NCBI RefSeq assembly: GCF_000380485.1
Contig: NZ_AQYG01000047.1
Span: 62,001 to 126,000, forward strand
DNA length: 64,000 bases
Reading direction: 5' to 3'
From: Jongsikchunia kroppenstedtii DSM 45133
GTDB taxonomy: Bacteria; Actinomycetota; Actinomycetes; Mycobacteriales; Mycobacteriaceae
Shown: positions 52,257 to 63,484 of the stretch, one piece after another
Numbering within the stretch: position 1 is the stretch's first letter
Layout: each line of letters starts with the position of its first letter
Translations under genes and position numbers: made by a program
Notes under the pieces: model-generated
The model's input: only the letters and a program-made list of their open reading frames with translations
The model's database searches: none
What the model was told of the DNA's origin: nothing

Positions 52257-52658
52257 ATGCTGACCCCAGCCATCCTGTCCGATGCCGGGCTCGACTTCGT
52301 CACCGAGCGTCATCTGGCGACTCTGGCCACCGCGCGAGCCGACGGCACCCCGCATTCGGTTCCGGTCGGATTCACCTTCGATGCGCAGCACGGCCTGGTC
52401 CGCATCATCACCTCCGACGGCAATCAGAAGGTTCGCAACGTCGAACGGTCCGGTTATGCCGCGGTGACCCAGCTCGACGGCGCCCGCTGGCTGACGCTGG
52501 AGGGACCGGCGACGGTCCTGCGTGAACCCTCCGATGTGCGCGAGGCCGAGGCCCGCTACACGCAGCGCTATCGCCCGCCCAGGGAGAACCCGCGGCGGGT
52601 CGTCATCGTCGTCACCGTGCAGCGCACCCTCGGCACGGCCGAGTTCCGCGCCGGTTAG
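52257..52658 (+). CDS. PPOX-class F420-dependent oxidoreductase (Rv2074-like)
   Basis: A 133-residue split-barrel protein: RHLATLATARADGTPHSVPVGF and YAAVTQLDGARWLTLEGPATV, with a closing arginine-rich region (RYRPPRENPRRVVI). The closest relative by place and length is Rv2074, reported as an F420-dependent biliverdin reductase. It is divergent from the SDR by 57 bp. The substrate is inferred only. Confidence 0.85.
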   Translation: MLTPAILSDAGLDFVTERHLATLATARADGTPHSVPVGFTFDAQHGLVRIITSDGNQKVRNVERSGYAAVTQLDGARWLTLEGPATVLREPSDVREAEARYTQRYRPPRENPRRVVIVVTVQRTLGTAEFRAG

Positions 52659-53810
52659 CTAGCCCGCCTGCGTCAGCCCGTGCTGGGTGTTGTTGACCGA
52701 CTCGCAGCCATCGGCGGTGACGATCACGATGTCCTCGATGCGGGCGCCCCACCCGCCCGGGAAGTAGATCCCGGGCTCGATGCTGAACGCCATCCCCTCG
52801 CGCAGCACCAGGTCATTGCCGGCCACGATGTACGGCTCCTCGTGCACGGACAGTCCGATCCCGTGCCCGGTGCGATGCACGAATGCGTCGGCCAGGCCCG
52901 CAGCGGCCAGCACGTCGCGCGCCGCCGCGTCGATCGATTCCGCGGTGGCTCCGGGACGCACCGCGTCGACGGCCGCCTGCTGTGCCTGCCGCAGGACCTC
53001 GATCTTGTGGGCGGCCTGCCCGTCGACGTCGCCCACGACGTAGGTTCGGGTGCAGTCGGAGTTGTAGCCCGGCGCCACCGGACCGCCGATATCGACGACG
53101 ACGATGTCGCCGTCCTCGATGACTCGATCGGAGACCTCGTGGTGCGGATCGGCGCCGTTCGGACCTGATCCCACGATGATGAACTCAGCCCGGGTGTGTC
53201 CGGCCGCCAGCATGGCCGACTCGATATCGGCCGCGATCTCGCCCTCGGTCCGTCCGGCTTTCAACCAGCCCGGCACCTGTCGATGCACCGCGTCGATCGC
53301 GGCACCGGCCCGTCGCAACGCCTCGATCTCGCTGGCATCCTTGATCATTCGCAGCTCGCGCAGCACCCCGGTCGCGAGCTCCAGCCGGATGCCGAGCCGA
53401 TCGCCCAGCGGCACACTGTGCAGCGCCGGCATCGCATCGCTCACGCCGACGCGGGCCGCCCCGTCGCCGAGCGCCTCGACGATCATCCCGTACGTATCGT
53501 CGCCGTCGACCCAATCACGGATGGGCACCCCGATCTCCGTCAGCGCCGAATCACGCAGCGCGGCCAACTCCATGCGCGGCGCGACCACCGCCGGATCGCC
53601 CTCCGCCGGAATCACCAGCGCGCTGATCCGCTCGAACGTATCAATGTGCGCCCCAACGAGATACCGCAGATCCGGGCCCGGCGTCACCACGATGCCGGAC
53701 AGCCCGGCCGCCGCGGCCAGCGCGGCCGCACGCGCCACCCGGTCGGCGTATACCGATGCCGGAAAGCGTTGCGGCGAGCTGGGCGACGGGCGATCATCAG
53801 GCGCGGTCAT
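52659..53810 (-). CDS. pepE: M24-family Xaa-Pro dipeptidase/aminopeptidase
   Basis: A 383-residue protein. The N-terminal creatinase-like domain (about 20-150) precedes the pita-bread domain with [21 protein letters not shown] (Asp ligands), [16 protein letters not shown] (His) and [19 protein letters not shown] (Glu ligands), which bind two metals. It cleaves X-Pro bonds in the cytosol. It ends exactly next to the F420-type gene, tail to tail. Its place matches mycobacterial pepE. Confidence 0.93.
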   Translation of the reverse strand: MTAPDDRPSPSSPQRFPASVYADRVARAAALAAAAGLSGIVVTPGPDLRYLVGAHIDTFERISALVIPAEGDPAVVAPRMELAALRDSALTEIGVPIRDWVDGDDTYGMIVEALGDGAARVGVSDAMPALHSVPLGDRLGIRLELATGVLRELRMIKDASEIEALRRAGAAIDAVHRQVPGWLKAGRTEGEIAADIESAMLAAGHTRAEFIIVGSGPNGADPHHEVSDRVIEDGDIVVVDIGGPVAPGYNSDCTRTYVVGDVDGQAAHKIEVLRQAQQAAVDAVRPGATAESIDAAARDVLAAAGLADAFVHRTGHGIGLSVHEEPYIVAGNDLVLREGMAFSIEPGIYFPGGWGARIEDIVIVTADGCESVNNTQHGLTQAG

Positions 53811-53867
53811 CGTCCCAACATATCGCGGCCGACCATTTCGTTGCGGGGGCCCGCTAGCCTGTGCCGT

Positions 53868-54842
53868 ATGACGTCGCCCGCATTCCCGTCCAGCCCGCCG
53901 CTCATGCTGATCGACGGTGCCGGACTGTGGTTCCGCGCCTACTTCGCGGTCCCGGACAAGATCACCGCCCCCGACGGCCGGCCCGTCAACGCGGTCCGCG
54001 GCTTCGTCGACATGCTCGCCTCGCTGATCGTCCGCGAACGGCCGTCCCGGCTGGTCGTCTGCCTGGATGTGAACTGGCGACCGCACTTTCGCACGGCGCT
54101 GATTCCGTCGTACAAGGCGCATCGGGTCGCCGAGGTGGCCACCGACGCGACGAGTGCCGACGTCGAAGAGGTGCCGGACACGCTGACCCCGCAGGTCGAC
54201 ATGATCATGGGCGTCCTGGCGGCCGCCGGAATCGCGACGGCCGGCGCCGACGATTGCGAGGCCGACGATGTGATCGGCACCCTGGCCGACGGCGAAGCCA
54301 CCCATCCGGTCGTCGTGGTCAGTGGTGACCGGGACCTGCTGCAGGTCGTGGCCGACGACCCGGTCCCCGTGCGCGTCCTCTACGTGGGACGCGGCCTGGC
54401 CAAGGCGGAGATGTTCGGCCCGGCCGAGGTTTCCGAAAAGTACGGCGTGCCCGCCGAGCGCGCGGGCACCTCGTACGCCGAGATGGCGATGCTGCGCGGC
54501 GACCCGTCCGACGGGCTGCCCGGCGTGGCCGGGGTCGGCGACAAGACCGCCGCCAAACTCATCACCGCGTTCGGCGACCTTGACGGCGTCGAGGCCGCGG
54601 CCCGCGACGGCGCGAAGGGCATCACGCCGCGCAACCGGGCTTCGCTCTTGGAGTCGGTGGACTATCTGAAGGCCGCGCGCACAGTCGTTTTCGTGCGCCC
54701 GGACGCACCGGTCGAATTCGATCGGGACGATCTGCTACCGGCCGCTCCCGCCGACCGCCCACGGCTCGATGAGATCGCCGCCGAGCTCGGAATCGGCAAT
54801 TCGATCGGCCGTCTGGGCGAGGCGCTCGGCTGGACCGACTGA
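53868..54842 (+). CDS. 5'-3' exonuclease (FEN/PolA-type)
   Basis: A 324-residue protein: [67 protein letters not shown] and [24 protein letters not shown] (H3TH) are the acidic metal motifs and helix of a stand-alone 5'-3' exonuclease domain. It lacks a polymerase domain. Divergent from the M24 peptidase by 57 bp. It probably trims flaps or RNA primers. Confidence 0.93.
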   Translation: MTSPAFPSSPPLMLIDGAGLWFRAYFAVPDKITAPDGRPVNAVRGFVDMLASLIVRERPSRLVVCLDVNWRPHFRTALIPSYKAHRVAEVATDATSADVEEVPDTLTPQVDMIMGVLAAAGIATAGADDCEADDVIGTLADGEATHPVVVVSGDRDLLQVVADDPVPVRVLYVGRGLAKAEMFGPAEVSEKYGVPAERAGTSYAEMAMLRGDPSDGLPGVAGVGDKTAAKLITAFGDLDGVEAAARDGAKGITPRNRASLLESVDYLKAARTVVFVRPDAPVEFDRDDLLPAAPADRPRLDEIAAELGIGNSIGRLGEALGWTD

Positions 54843-54863
54843 CGGAGCGCTCGCGGTGTCGCG

Positions 54864-55874
54864 CTAGTTCTCGGCGACCGGGCGGCCGACCTGGAAATTG
54901 CCGTCGCTATTGGTCACCGTGATCGGCACCGTGAAGCTGTTGCCGTTGATCTTGGCGGTGCAGGTGAACGTCGCGTTCTTCTTGGCCTTCTGCCCGGACG
55001 GGCAGTTCACGTCGCTGAGCGTCTTGGAATCCACCTGATAGCCCTCGGGCGGTGCCGACGTCAGGATCTTGGTGACCCCGTCCTGCAGACCGCCCTGACT
55101 CAGCTTCTTCTGCAGCGCGAAACCCGGCGCGAGAAAAGCGGTGACCGCCAGCGCCACGGCGATGACGGCGATCGCCGCGGCGGCGATCAGCATCATGCGT
55201 GGCTTACGATCCGCGGCCGGCTTGACCATCGATGAGAAGGCACCGTCGGTCCCCGTCGGCTGACCGGACTGCTGCGGCGCCTGGCCCGCATGGCCCGGGT
55301 CGGTGACGAATGGCTGGTACGGCTGACCCGGCTGGCTGTACGCGCCGGGCTGCGCATACCCCGACGGAGCCGGATAGCCGGGCTGGCTGAGCTGTCCCGA
55401 CTGTGCGGGCTGGGTGTAACCCGGCTGCGGGAACTGGCCCGACGCGGGCTGACCGTACGGCGTCGGCTGGGAATATTGCCCCGGCTGCGCGTACTGGCCC
55501 GGCTGCGGGTGTTGGGCTGGCTGCGGGTACTGGCCCGGCTGCGGGAACCCACCGGTCGGCGGCTGCGGGTATCCGCCCGGCTGGGGATACTGACCGGGCG
55601 CCGACTGCGGAAAACTCCCCTGCGGCGGCGCGCCGAACTGACCACTACCGGACTGGCCGGGATTGGGGTCATGGGACTGACCGAACTGTCCCGGCGCGGC
55701 CGGGGGCGGGAAATGGCCGGGCGAACTCACCTGTGTCGCATCGGGACCCGCGGCCGTCGGCGGCTGCGATCCGGGTACCCACTGACCTGGACTCGGCTGC
55801 TGATTCCAGCCCGACGACTGCCCACCCTGCGATGCATTCGGGTCGGGATTGCCGGGGTTCTCTGGGCCGCTCAT
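54864..55874 (-). CDS. Pro/Gln-rich DUF4333 membrane protein
   Basis: About 336 residues. A long Pro/Gln/Gly/Tyr-rich, disordered N-terminal region (about 1-215, repeated [12 protein letters not shown]-type units), one membrane segment ([23 protein letters not shown]) and an outside DUF4333 domain with two Cys (VNCPSGQ and FTCTA). M. tuberculosis Rv2091c has the same place and layout. ATG 55874 follows GGAGGA; an upstream GTG is possible. The role is unknown, perhaps at the envelope. Confidence 0.88.
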   Translation of the reverse strand: MSGPENPGNPDPNASQGGQSSGWNQQPSPGQWVPGSQPPTAAGPDATQVSSPGHFPPPAAPGQFGQSHDPNPGQSGSGQFGAPPQGSFPQSAPGQYPQPGGYPQPPTGGFPQPGQYPQPAQHPQPGQYAQPGQYSQPTPYGQPASGQFPQPGYTQPAQSGQLSQPGYPAPSGYAQPGAYSQPGQPYQPFVTDPGHAGQAPQQSGQPTGTDGAFSSMVKPAADRKPRMMLIAAAAIAVIAVALAVTAFLAPGFALQKKLSQGGLQDGVTKILTSAPPEGYQVDSKTLSDVNCPSGQKAKKNATFTCTAKINGNSFTVPITVTNSDGNFQVGRPVAEN

Positions 55875-55964
55875 CGGTCCTCCACTACTCACTACAGCTG
55901 ATGGTCGGCAGGCCGATCAGATCGGTTGCCTGATCCGCTGTCCTCGACGCCGACGATACCGGCG

Positions 55965-58754
55965 TCACTGCATTTCGACGGCGACAACACCCCGGCGAAT
56001 GGCCGCAATCGCGCGATCGGCGACACCCCGCAACGGGTCGTCTCGGCCGACCGCGCCGCGCAGCTGACCGAGCAGGTCGATCACCTGCCGGCTCCAGCGC
56101 ACGAAATCCCCGGCGGGCAACGGCTTACCGCGTTCACCGGCGGCCGCAAGAACCTCCGACAGTGACCGCCCGGAAGCCCACGCGTGGATCGCCAATGCGA
56201 ACCCCGCGTCGGGTTCCCGCGTCGGGGTCACCGACGCGGCGCCCTCGGCGGCCGACAGCTCGCGCCAGAGTTCGAAAGTCTGGGTCAGTACCTCACGCAG
56301 TCTCGGATTGGTGGTGATCAATGCCGGTCCGCTGAAGGTGTCCCGGCGCGACTCGTACACCATCGCCGACGCAACCCCGGCAAGGTCTTCCGGGCCGATC
56401 CCCTGCCAGACTCCGGCTCGCAGGCACTCGCAGATCAGCAGGTCGCTCTCGCTGTAGATCCGCCGCAGCGTGCGACCGTCCTCGGTCACCGTGAGCGCAC
56501 CGCCCTCGCCCGGCGCCAGGTATCCGCGATCGGTCAGGATGCGGACCAGCCGGTCGAAACGGTTGGCGAGCGTCGATGTGCGCGCCGACACCGCGGCCTG
56601 CAACCTCTCGAGTTCGCGGGCCGCCCGATTGCGTTGCTCGGCAAGGCGGATCAACGAATCATGATGCGACACATCGTGCGCCGGATGATCGCGGAGCACC
56701 GCCCGCAACCGGACCAACTCCTCGTCGGTGACCTTGTCGACCGTCTTCGACTGTTTCCCGCGCGGCAGCTCGATCCCCGTCGAACGCAGCGCCGACGCGA
56801 TGTCCCGACGCCCCTTGCCGGTCCGCCGGTCGACGTTCTTCGCGAGCCGCATGTGCCCCAGAACTTCGGGCGCATTGAGGAAATCGCGGACGCCCACCCG
56901 GCCGCACCAGGCGTCGTCGCTGAGAACGAGCGGCTTCGGATCGCGCCGGTCACCGGCCGGCTCCAGCACCACCGCGAGGCCGCGTCGACGCCCGTGCAGA
57001 GCGATGACCTGACCTCGCTTGAGCGCCGACAGGTCCTCGACCAGGGTCTCCTGACGGCGTGATCGATTGCGCGACTTGGCCTCACGCTCGCGCTGCCGGA
57101 TCTCTTCCCGCAGCCGCATGTAGCCGGTGAACCCCGAATAGTCGCCGGTGCCCGGTGCGGCCGGACCCGGGTCGATGCCGTTTCGCTGCGCCTCCTCGCG
57201 CAGCCGATCATCGAGATCCTGCAGGGACCGGGTCGCCGACGCGATGCGATTCGCCTGCGTCGCCACCGACCTGTCGGCCTGGAACTGGGCGAACGAGCGG
57301 GTCAGCAGTTCACGAGAGCCCTCGAGACCGAGACGCTCGATCAGGTTCACCGCCATGTTGTATTCCGGCGAGAACGAGCTCCGCAACGGGAACGTGCGCG
57401 CACCGGCCAGACCCGCGACCGCCCCGGGGTCGAGCCCGTCGGCCCACACGACGACGGCGTGGCCCTCGATGTCGATGCCGCGGCGCCCGGCGCGCCCTGT
57501 CAGCTGGGTGTACTCGCCGGCGGTCAGGTCGACATGCGCTTCGCCATTGAACTTGACCAGCCGTTCGAGCACCACCGACCGGGCCGGCATGTTGATCCCG
57601 AGAGCCAGTGTCTCCGTGGCGAATACGACCTTCACCAGGCCGCGGACGAACAACTCCTCCACGGCGTGACGGAACGCCGGCAGCAACCCCGCGTGATGAG
57701 CGGCGAACCCCCGGCCCAGGCCGGCCCGCCACTCGTCGACGCCGAGGATGTCCCGATCCGCGGGTGACAGCTGGTCGACATACCTGTCGGCGACGGCGAA
57801 CACCTCGGCGGTCTCGTCCGGTTCCAGCAGCCGCAGGCCCGAATCGAGACACTGCTTGAGCGCGGCGTCGCAGCCCGCCCGCGAGAAGATGAACGAGATC
57901 GCCGGCAGCAGCCCGTCGCGGTCGAGCCGGCCGATCAGATCGGGCCGCGACAGCGGCCGGCGGCGGCCGCGATGAGAATGACGATTGCGGTCCCGGCCGG
58001 ATCGGCGCCGAGCCGGCAGGTCGTCGAGACGCTCGCGCTGCTCCCGCTCGCGGATGTACCGCGACAGCTCCGGATTGACCTCGCGGCGTTTCCCCGCGCC
58101 CGGCTGGCGCTGCCGCGGATCGAACAGGTCGAACATCCGCCCGCCGACCATCATGTGCTGCTGCAACGGAATCGGGCGATGCTCATCGAGGACGACGGCG
58201 GTGTCGCCACGCACGGTCTGGATCCACGCGCCGAACTCCTCGGCGTTGCTGACCGTCGCGGACAGGCTGACCACCCGCACCGCGGGCGCCAGATGCAGGA
58301 TCACCTCTTCCCAGACGGCTCCGCGGAACCGGTCGGCCAGGTAGTGCACCTCGTCCATCACCACATGCGAGAGGCCCCGCAGCGCCGGCGAATTGGCGTA
58401 CAGCATGTTGCGCAGCACTTCGGTGGTCATCACGACGATCGGCGCATCAGAATTGACCGAACTGTCGCCGGTGAGCAGACCCACCTGTTCGGCGCCATGC
58501 CGGGCAGCGAGGTCGGAGTACTTCTGATTGCTCAGCGCCTTGATCGGCGTCGTGTAGAAGCATTTGGTGCCGGCCGCAAGCGCCAGGTGCACCGCGAACT
58601 CGCCGACGATCGTCTTGCCCGCCCCGGTCGGCGCGCAGACCAGGACGCCGTGGCCGTGCTCCAGCGCCTCGCAGGCACGGACCTGGAAGTCGTCGAGGCC
58701 GAAGTCGAGATGCTCGACGAACCGGTCCAGCTCAGACCCCGGCACGACCGTCAC
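55965..58754 (-). CDS. helY: DEAD/DEAH-box helicase HelY (Ski2/Mtr4-like)
   Basis: A 929-residue SF2 helicase. Q-region [10 protein letters not shown], Walker A APTGAGKT (41-48), [11 protein letters not shown] (DEVH box), [13 protein letters not shown], and [17 protein letters not shown] (motif VI). The C-terminal DSHCT domain ends the protein. Ski2-type enzymes unwind RNA or DNA. An Arg-rich insert (about 245-270: [17 protein letters not shown]) lies between the two helicase domains. GTG 58754 overlaps the tatC stop by four bases. Confidence 0.95.
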   Translation of the reverse strand: MTVVPGSELDRFVEHLDFGLDDFQVRACEALEHGHGVLVCAPTGAGKTIVGEFAVHLALAAGTKCFYTTPIKALSNQKYSDLAARHGAEQVGLLTGDSSVNSDAPIVVMTTEVLRNMLYANSPALRGLSHVVMDEVHYLADRFRGAVWEEVILHLAPAVRVVSLSATVSNAEEFGAWIQTVRGDTAVVLDEHRPIPLQQHMMVGGRMFDLFDPRQRQPGAGKRREVNPELSRYIREREQRERLDDLPARRRSGRDRNRHSHRGRRRPLSRPDLIGRLDRDGLLPAISFIFSRAGCDAALKQCLDSGLRLLEPDETAEVFAVADRYVDQLSPADRDILGVDEWRAGLGRGFAAHHAGLLPAFRHAVEELFVRGLVKVVFATETLALGINMPARSVVLERLVKFNGEAHVDLTAGEYTQLTGRAGRRGIDIEGHAVVVWADGLDPGAVAGLAGARTFPLRSSFSPEYNMAVNLIERLGLEGSRELLTRSFAQFQADRSVATQANRIASATRSLQDLDDRLREEAQRNGIDPGPAAPGTGDYSGFTGYMRLREEIRQREREAKSRNRSRRQETLVEDLSALKRGQVIALHGRRRGLAVVLEPAGDRRDPKPLVLSDDAWCGRVGVRDFLNAPEVLGHMRLAKNVDRRTGKGRRDIASALRSTGIELPRGKQSKTVDKVTDEELVRLRAVLRDHPAHDVSHHDSLIRLAEQRNRAARELERLQAAVSARTSTLANRFDRLVRILTDRGYLAPGEGGALTVTEDGRTLRRIYSESDLLICECLRAGVWQGIGPEDLAGVASAMVYESRRDTFSGPALITTNPRLREVLTQTFELWRELSAAEGAASVTPTREPDAGFALAIHAWASGRSLSEVLAAAGERGKPLPAGDFVRWSRQVIDLLGQLRGAVGRDDPLRGVADRAIAAIRRGVVAVEMQ

Positions 58755-59710
58755 AGCGTGTCATCGAACTCTGGAAGCGGCGCCGGATGGACCACCGGGC
58801 CCGGTGCGGCGGCCGCCGTCGCACCGACCGACTGCACACGCAGATCCAGCGGCGAGGCCTCATCGTCGGACACATCGCCCCACTGGTGCGCCTCGCGCTT
58901 GGCCTTGCGTTTGTCATGGATTCGGGCGAACTGCACGGCGACCTCGAACAGCACCGCCAGCGAGCAGGAGAGCGCGAGCATCGTGAACGGATCCGACCCG
59001 GGCGTCACCACCGCGGCGAAGACGAACAGACCGAAGATCAGCCCGCGCCGCCATTTCTTGAGCCGCGCATAGGTCAGGACGCCGATCAGGTTCAGCGCGA
59101 CCACCAGGAGCGGCAGTTCGAAGCTCACGCCGAAGATGATCAGCAGATGGATCATGAAGCTGAAGTACTTCATACCGTCCAGGGCCGTGACCTGGACGTT
59201 CGAGCCGACCGTCAACAGGAAGTGGAAGGCCTTGGCCACCACCAGATAGGCCAGCACGGCGCCGGCGATGAAGAGCACCGATGCCACAAAGACGAATCCG
59301 CGCGCGTAGCGCTTCTCGTTCTTGTGCAGGCCCGGCACGATGAACTGCCACAGCTGGTACAGCCAGATCGGGCAGGCCAGCACGACGCCGGCGGTCAGCC
59401 CGACCTTGAGGCGGAGCATGAACTGGTCGAACGGCCCGGTGCCGAGCAGCCGGCACTCGCCGTTGGGGGTCAGTGACGCGCGCGCATCGGACGGCAGATC
59501 GCAATAAGGCCGGCGCAGCAGCTCGCCCAGCGACTCGATATGCCACAGGCCGTGTGAGTACCAGACGAACCCGACAATCGTGGTCAGGATGATCGCCGCC
59601 ATCGAAATCAGCAGGCGGGTACGCAGCTCGTAGAGATGCTCGACCAACGACATCGTGCCGTCGGGATTTATGCGCCGCTTACTACGGCGCGGATCAAAGG
59701 GGATGCGCAC
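58751..59710 (-). CDS. tatC: Sec-independent translocase TatC
   Basis: A 319-residue protein with six membrane segments. [15 protein letters not shown] (family start motif), [35 protein letters not shown] and a conserved last helix. It is the receptor for twin-arginine signal peptides. A cytoplasmic tail of about 60 residues is longer than in E. coli but normal for actinobacteria. Confidence 0.97.
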   Translation of the reverse strand: MRIPFDPRRSKRRINPDGTMSLVEHLYELRTRLLISMAAIILTTIVGFVWYSHGLWHIESLGELLRRPYCDLPSDARASLTPNGECRLLGTGPFDQFMLRLKVGLTAGVVLACPIWLYQLWQFIVPGLHKNEKRYARGFVFVASVLFIAGAVLAYLVVAKAFHFLLTVGSNVQVTALDGMKYFSFMIHLLIIFGVSFELPLLVVALNLIGVLTYARLKKWRRGLIFGLFVFAAVVTPGSDPFTMLALSCSLAVLFEVAVQFARIHDKRKAKREAHQWGDVSDDEASPLDLRVQSVGATAAAAPGPVVHPAPLPEFDDTL

Positions 59711-59757
59711 GTTTCAGATGCCGGGCGCCCATGCAGCGACGGCTCCCGGGCTCACGG

Positions 59758-60009
59758 TCAGGCCGAGCGCTTCTCGGTCTCGGTCGGCGTCTCGACGGCG
59801 TCTGCCGCCGGCTCGGACTTCTCGAGCTGCTTGGGGGCGTCGGCGGTATCAGCCGCCTTGCTCTCGTTCTGCATCTCGCGCACCTCGCTCTTGAAGATGC
59901 GCAGCGACCGGCCCAGTCCTCGGGCGGCATCGGGAAGCTTCTTCGAACCGAACAGAATCAACGCGACGATCACCACGACGATGATGTGCCACGGCTGGAT
60001 CGCACCCAT
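59758..60009 (-). CDS. tatA: Sec-independent translocase TatA
   Basis: An 83-residue protein: one membrane segment (PWHIIVVVIVALILFGSKKLPD), the amphipathic helix AARGLGRSLRIFKSEVREM, and an acidic tail. It forms the Tat pore. ATG 60009 has AAGGGAAGGG upstream, at a good distance; an in-frame TTG two codons earlier is less likely. It lies between pafC and tatC, as in mycobacteria. Confidence 0.95.
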   Translation of the reverse strand: MGAIQPWHIIVVVIVALILFGSKKLPDAARGLGRSLRIFKSEVREMQNESKAADTADAPKQLEKSEPAADAVETPTETEKRSA

Positions 60010-60066
60010 TGCCAAAACCCTTCCCTTGAATACATCTCAATGCTAACCGATGTGATCGGTGCTGAG

Positions 60067-61065
60067 TTATTGCTGCGCGGCCGTATTGCTGTAGAGCTCG
60101 AGGGCCGCGGCCGCCCGCGCCTGCACCTGCTCGGCGATGTCGGGCCGATCGACGACCCGGATCCGGCCACCGAACCCGGCGAGGAACCGCACCATCCAGT
60201 CGATCGACCCGTAACTCATCTGTGCACGTATCGGCTGGTCAGCTGGGTGATCCTCGATCTGGTCCAGCGGCTCGATCAGGTAGTAGTCGAGCACCCAGAA
60301 CTCCCTCGGATCGATGTCGACCTGCACCGACGGTACCGCCGGATCGGCATCGAACAGCGCGGTGACCGACGCTTCCGCCTCGACGGCATCCGACGGCACC
60401 TGAGCGGGTTCATCGAGCACCTGGACCCGGTCCATGCGGTCGAAGCGGAACAACCGCACGCTCCCCGCCTCCCGCGACCAGGCCTCCAGGTAGCTGTGAT
60501 CGCCGATCGCGGAGATGCGGATGGGGTCGACCACGCGGTCGCTGACCGTGTCCCGGGTCGCCGAGTAGTACCGCATCGACAGCGCCCGCCCGTCGAGCAG
60601 CGCGCCCCGGACCAGCTCGGCCGGACCGTCCGACTCCGCGTCGCCGTCTGCCTCGCCATCACTCGTCGCGGACTGCACCGCGGTCGGAATCAGCCCGCCG
60701 ACCGCGGCCTCGATCTTCGCGATCGCCGACCGGGCCGCCGACCGGTCGACGACGCCGGGCATGTCCAGCAGCGCTCGCAGGGCCACCAGCATCGGCGCGG
60801 CCTCGGCGGCCGTGAGCCGCAGCGGACGGTCGATGCCGGCGGAGAACGTCACCGCGACGCTGTCTTCGGTGAAGGCGAGGTCGATGAGGTCGCCGGGGGT
60901 GTAACCGGGCAGCCCACACAGCCAGAGCTGCTCGAGATCCTTCATGATCTGCTTCGAGCTGGTCCCCAGGTCCTGCGCGGCCTGCTCCGCGCTGGCCCCC
61001 GGATGGGCCAGGAAGTAGGGCACCATCGCCAGCATCCGGTTCAGTCGTGCTCCGCCGGCGTTCAT
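60067..61065 (-). CDS. pafC: WYL-domain regulator PafC
   Basis: A 332-residue protein: winged helix start (RLNRMLAMVPYFLAHPGASAEQAAQDLG), WYL domain (about 145-225, YLEAWSREAGSVRLFRFDRM) and a C-terminal extension. With PafB it forms the heterodimer that activates SOS-independent DNA-damage genes in mycobacteria. Its ATG overlaps the pafB stop by four bases. Confidence 0.95.
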   Translation of the reverse strand: MNAGGARLNRMLAMVPYFLAHPGASAEQAAQDLGTSSKQIMKDLEQLWLCGLPGYTPGDLIDLAFTEDSVAVTFSAGIDRPLRLTAAEAAPMLVALRALLDMPGVVDRSAARSAIAKIEAAVGGLIPTAVQSATSDGEADGDAESDGPAELVRGALLDGRALSMRYYSATRDTVSDRVVDPIRISAIGDHSYLEAWSREAGSVRLFRFDRMDRVQVLDEPAQVPSDAVEAEASVTALFDADPAVPSVQVDIDPREFWVLDYYLIEPLDQIEDHPADQPIRAQMSYGSIDWMVRFLAGFGGRIRVVDRPDIAEQVQARAAAALELYSNTAAQQ

Positions 61066-62093
61066 CGAGCACCCCCGGCCATCGCGGTCAGCGCTTCGAC
61101 AACGTTGTCGCGCAGCTCTTCCGGCTCCAGCACGACGACGTCCGGTCCCCCGGCCAGCACCTGGCGGGTCATCGCCTCCATCGACCAGATGTCGACGTCG
61201 ACAACGGTTCCGGCGCGCGCGCCGCGCGTCTCGGCACGTTCCGAATTCGCCATCCGGCGCAACCCGCCGCCCCGTCCCTCGGCGATCCACAGCGTCGCCA
61301 CGGCGAGCGGCCGCCCGGTATCGCCACGCGTGACCGCGGCGGCGACCAGCTCGCGGAGATTGACCTCCGCCGGCACCTGCACCGACCCCGCATCACCGAA
61401 CGGCCGAACGGCGCCACCGATTCGCGACAGCCGGAACGTCCGCGGCGCGTTGCGATCCCGGTCGTGCCCGACGAGATACCACCGGCCACCATGGGTCACC
61501 ACGCCCCACGGTTCGAGCGTCCGCTCGACGTAGGGCTGAGCGCGCCCGGGCCGATGATCGAAATGGATCGGCCGGCCGTCGTTGATGGCGGCGAGGACCG
61601 AACCCAGCACCGACTCGGAGCCGAGCCCGCGCGGCGGTGCCGGGCGGATCGGGTCGACCGCCTCCGCCTCCAGCTGGACACCCGCGGCCCGCAATTTCAT
61701 CAGGGCGCCTTGGGAATTGGCCGTCATCTCCGGCGAATCCCAGAGCGCCGCGGCCAGCGCCACAGCGGCCGCCTCGTCGCGATCCAGGTCGATATCCGGC
61801 AGCTCGTAGGCGTCGCGATTGATCCGATAACCGTCGACCGAGCTCCAGCCGGACGTGCGGCCGGTCTCGAGCGGGATGCCGAGGTCGCGCAGCTCGTTCT
61901 TGTCGCGCTCGAACATCCGGTTGAACGCCTCGTCCGACTTGGACGATTCGTAACCGGCGACACTCCCCCGGATCTGCTCGGCCGACAGGTACTGCCGCGT
62001 CGAGAGCAGGCAGATCACCAGGTTCATCAGCCGTTCGACCTTCGACTTCGGCTGCGGCTCGAACTGTTGTGCGGTCGTCACGCTGACCACCAT
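61062..62093 (-). CDS. pafB: WYL-domain regulator PafB
   Basis: A 343-residue partner of PafC: KVERLMNLVICLLSTRQYLSAEQIRG (DNA-binding start), WGVVTHGGRWYLVGHDRDRNAPRTFRLSRI (WYL motif). The start is ATG 62093; GTG codons a few residues later are alternatives. It lies 4 bp after pafA and overlaps pafC, so the three are one unit. Cell-wide DNA-damage response, not proteasome function, is the role established in mycobacteria. Confidence 0.95.
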   Translation of the reverse strand: MVVSVTTAQQFEPQPKSKVERLMNLVICLLSTRQYLSAEQIRGSVAGYESSKSDEAFNRMFERDKNELRDLGIPLETGRTSGWSSVDGYRINRDAYELPDIDLDRDEAAAVALAAALWDSPEMTANSQGALMKLRAAGVQLEAEAVDPIRPAPPRGLGSESVLGSVLAAINDGRPIHFDHRPGRAQPYVERTLEPWGVVTHGGRWYLVGHDRDRNAPRTFRLSRIGGAVRPFGDAGSVQVPAEVNLRELVAAAVTRGDTGRPLAVATLWIAEGRGGGLRRMANSERAETRGARAGTVVDVDIWSMEAMTRQVLAGGPDVVVLEPEELRDNVVEALTAMAGGAR

Positions 62094-62097
62094 AGAG

Positions 62098-63474
62098 CTA
62101 CATCGAAGCGATCAGACGATCGACGCGCTCATCCACGTTGCGGAACGGGTCCTTGCAGAGGACCGTCCGCTGGGCCTGGTCATTCAGCTTGAGATGCACC
62201 CAGTCGACGGTGAAGTCGCGGCCGGCCTTCTGCGCCGCCGCAATGAAATCGCCGCGCAGCTTGGCGCGGGTGGTCTGCGGCGGATTGTTCACCGCCGCGG
62301 CGATCGCCTCGTCGGTGGTCACCCGGGCCGCGAGCCCCTTGCGCTGCAGCAGGTCGAAGACGCCGCGGCCGCGCTTGATGTCGTGGTAGGCCAGGTCCAG
62401 CTGCGCGATCTTCGGATCGGACAGATCCATGTCGTAGCGATCCTGATAACGCTGGAACAGCTTGCGCTTGATCACCCAGTCGATCTCGGTATCGACCTTC
62501 GAGAAATCCTGCAGCTCAACCGCGTCCAGTGCCCGGCCCCACAGGTCCACGACCTGGGCCAGCTCCTGCGGCGACTGGCTGCCCTCCATCGGCTCCCGGC
62601 TCGCCAAGTACTCCTGCGCCCGATTGTGGTACTCGCGCTGGATGTCCAATGCGCTCGCGGTGCGCCCTCCGGCGAGCCGCACGGGTCGGGTGCCGGTGGT
62701 GTCGTGGCTGACCTCGCGGATCGCGCGGATCGGGTTGTCCAGCGAGAAGTCCCGGAACGCCACGCCGGCCTCGATCATCTCCAGCACCAGCGCGGCCGAG
62801 CCCACCTTGAGCAGCGTGGTCGTCTCGGACATGTTCGAATCGCCGACGATCACGTGCAAGCGCCGATATTTCTCGGCGTCGGCATGCGGCTCGTCGCGGG
62901 TGTTGATGATCGGCCTCGAGCGCGTGGTCGCCGACGACACGCCCTCCCAGATGTGTTCGGCGCGCTGCGACAGGCAGAACGTCGCCGACTTGGGCGTCTG
63001 CAGCACCTTGCCGGCGCCGCAGATCAGCTGCCGGGTCACCAGGAACGGCAGCAGCACATCCGCGATGCGCGAGAACTCACCGGCCCGCACGACCAGGTAA
63101 TTCTCGTGACACCCGTACGAGTTGCCGGCCGAATCGGTGTTGTTCTTGAACAGGTAGATGTCCCCGCCGATACCCTCATCGGCCAGCCGATGCTCGGCGT
63201 CGTCCAGCAGATCCTCGAGGACCAGTTCGCCGGCGCGGTCGTGCTCGATGAGCTGGACCAGGCTGTCGCATTCGGCGGTCGCATATTCGGGATGCGAGCC
63301 GACATCGAGATACAGCCGGGCGCCGTTGTGCAGGAACACGTTCGAGGATCGGCCCCAGGACACCACCCGCCGGAACAGGTACCGCGCCACCTCATCGGGA
63401 CTCAGTCGCCGATGCCCGTGGAACGTACAGGTGACCCCGAACTCGGTCTCGATCCCCATGATTCGCCGCTGCAC
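62098..63474 (-). CDS. pafA: Pup-protein ligase PafA
   Basis: 458 residues, nearly the length of the M. tuberculosis enzyme (452); the added residues lie in a loop near [26 protein letters not shown] opens the glutamine-synthetase-like fold; [15 protein letters not shown] carries the catalytic Asp; [23 protein letters not shown] and [18 protein letters not shown] are conserved. It joins deamidated Pup to lysines of proteins for proteasome degradation. GTG 63474 matches the known N-terminus. Confidence 0.97.
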   Translation of the reverse strand: MQRRIMGIETEFGVTCTFHGHRRLSPDEVARYLFRRVVSWGRSSNVFLHNGARLYLDVGSHPEYATAECDSLVQLIEHDRAGELVLEDLLDDAEHRLADEGIGGDIYLFKNNTDSAGNSYGCHENYLVVRAGEFSRIADVLLPFLVTRQLICGAGKVLQTPKSATFCLSQRAEHIWEGVSSATTRSRPIINTRDEPHADAEKYRRLHVIVGDSNMSETTTLLKVGSAALVLEMIEAGVAFRDFSLDNPIRAIREVSHDTTGTRPVRLAGGRTASALDIQREYHNRAQEYLASREPMEGSQSPQELAQVVDLWGRALDAVELQDFSKVDTEIDWVIKRKLFQRYQDRYDMDLSDPKIAQLDLAYHDIKRGRGVFDLLQRKGLAARVTTDEAIAAAVNNPPQTTRAKLRGDFIAAAQKAGRDFTVDWVHLKLNDQAQRTVLCKDPFRNVDERVDRLIASM

Positions 63475-63484
63475 GTTAGCAACC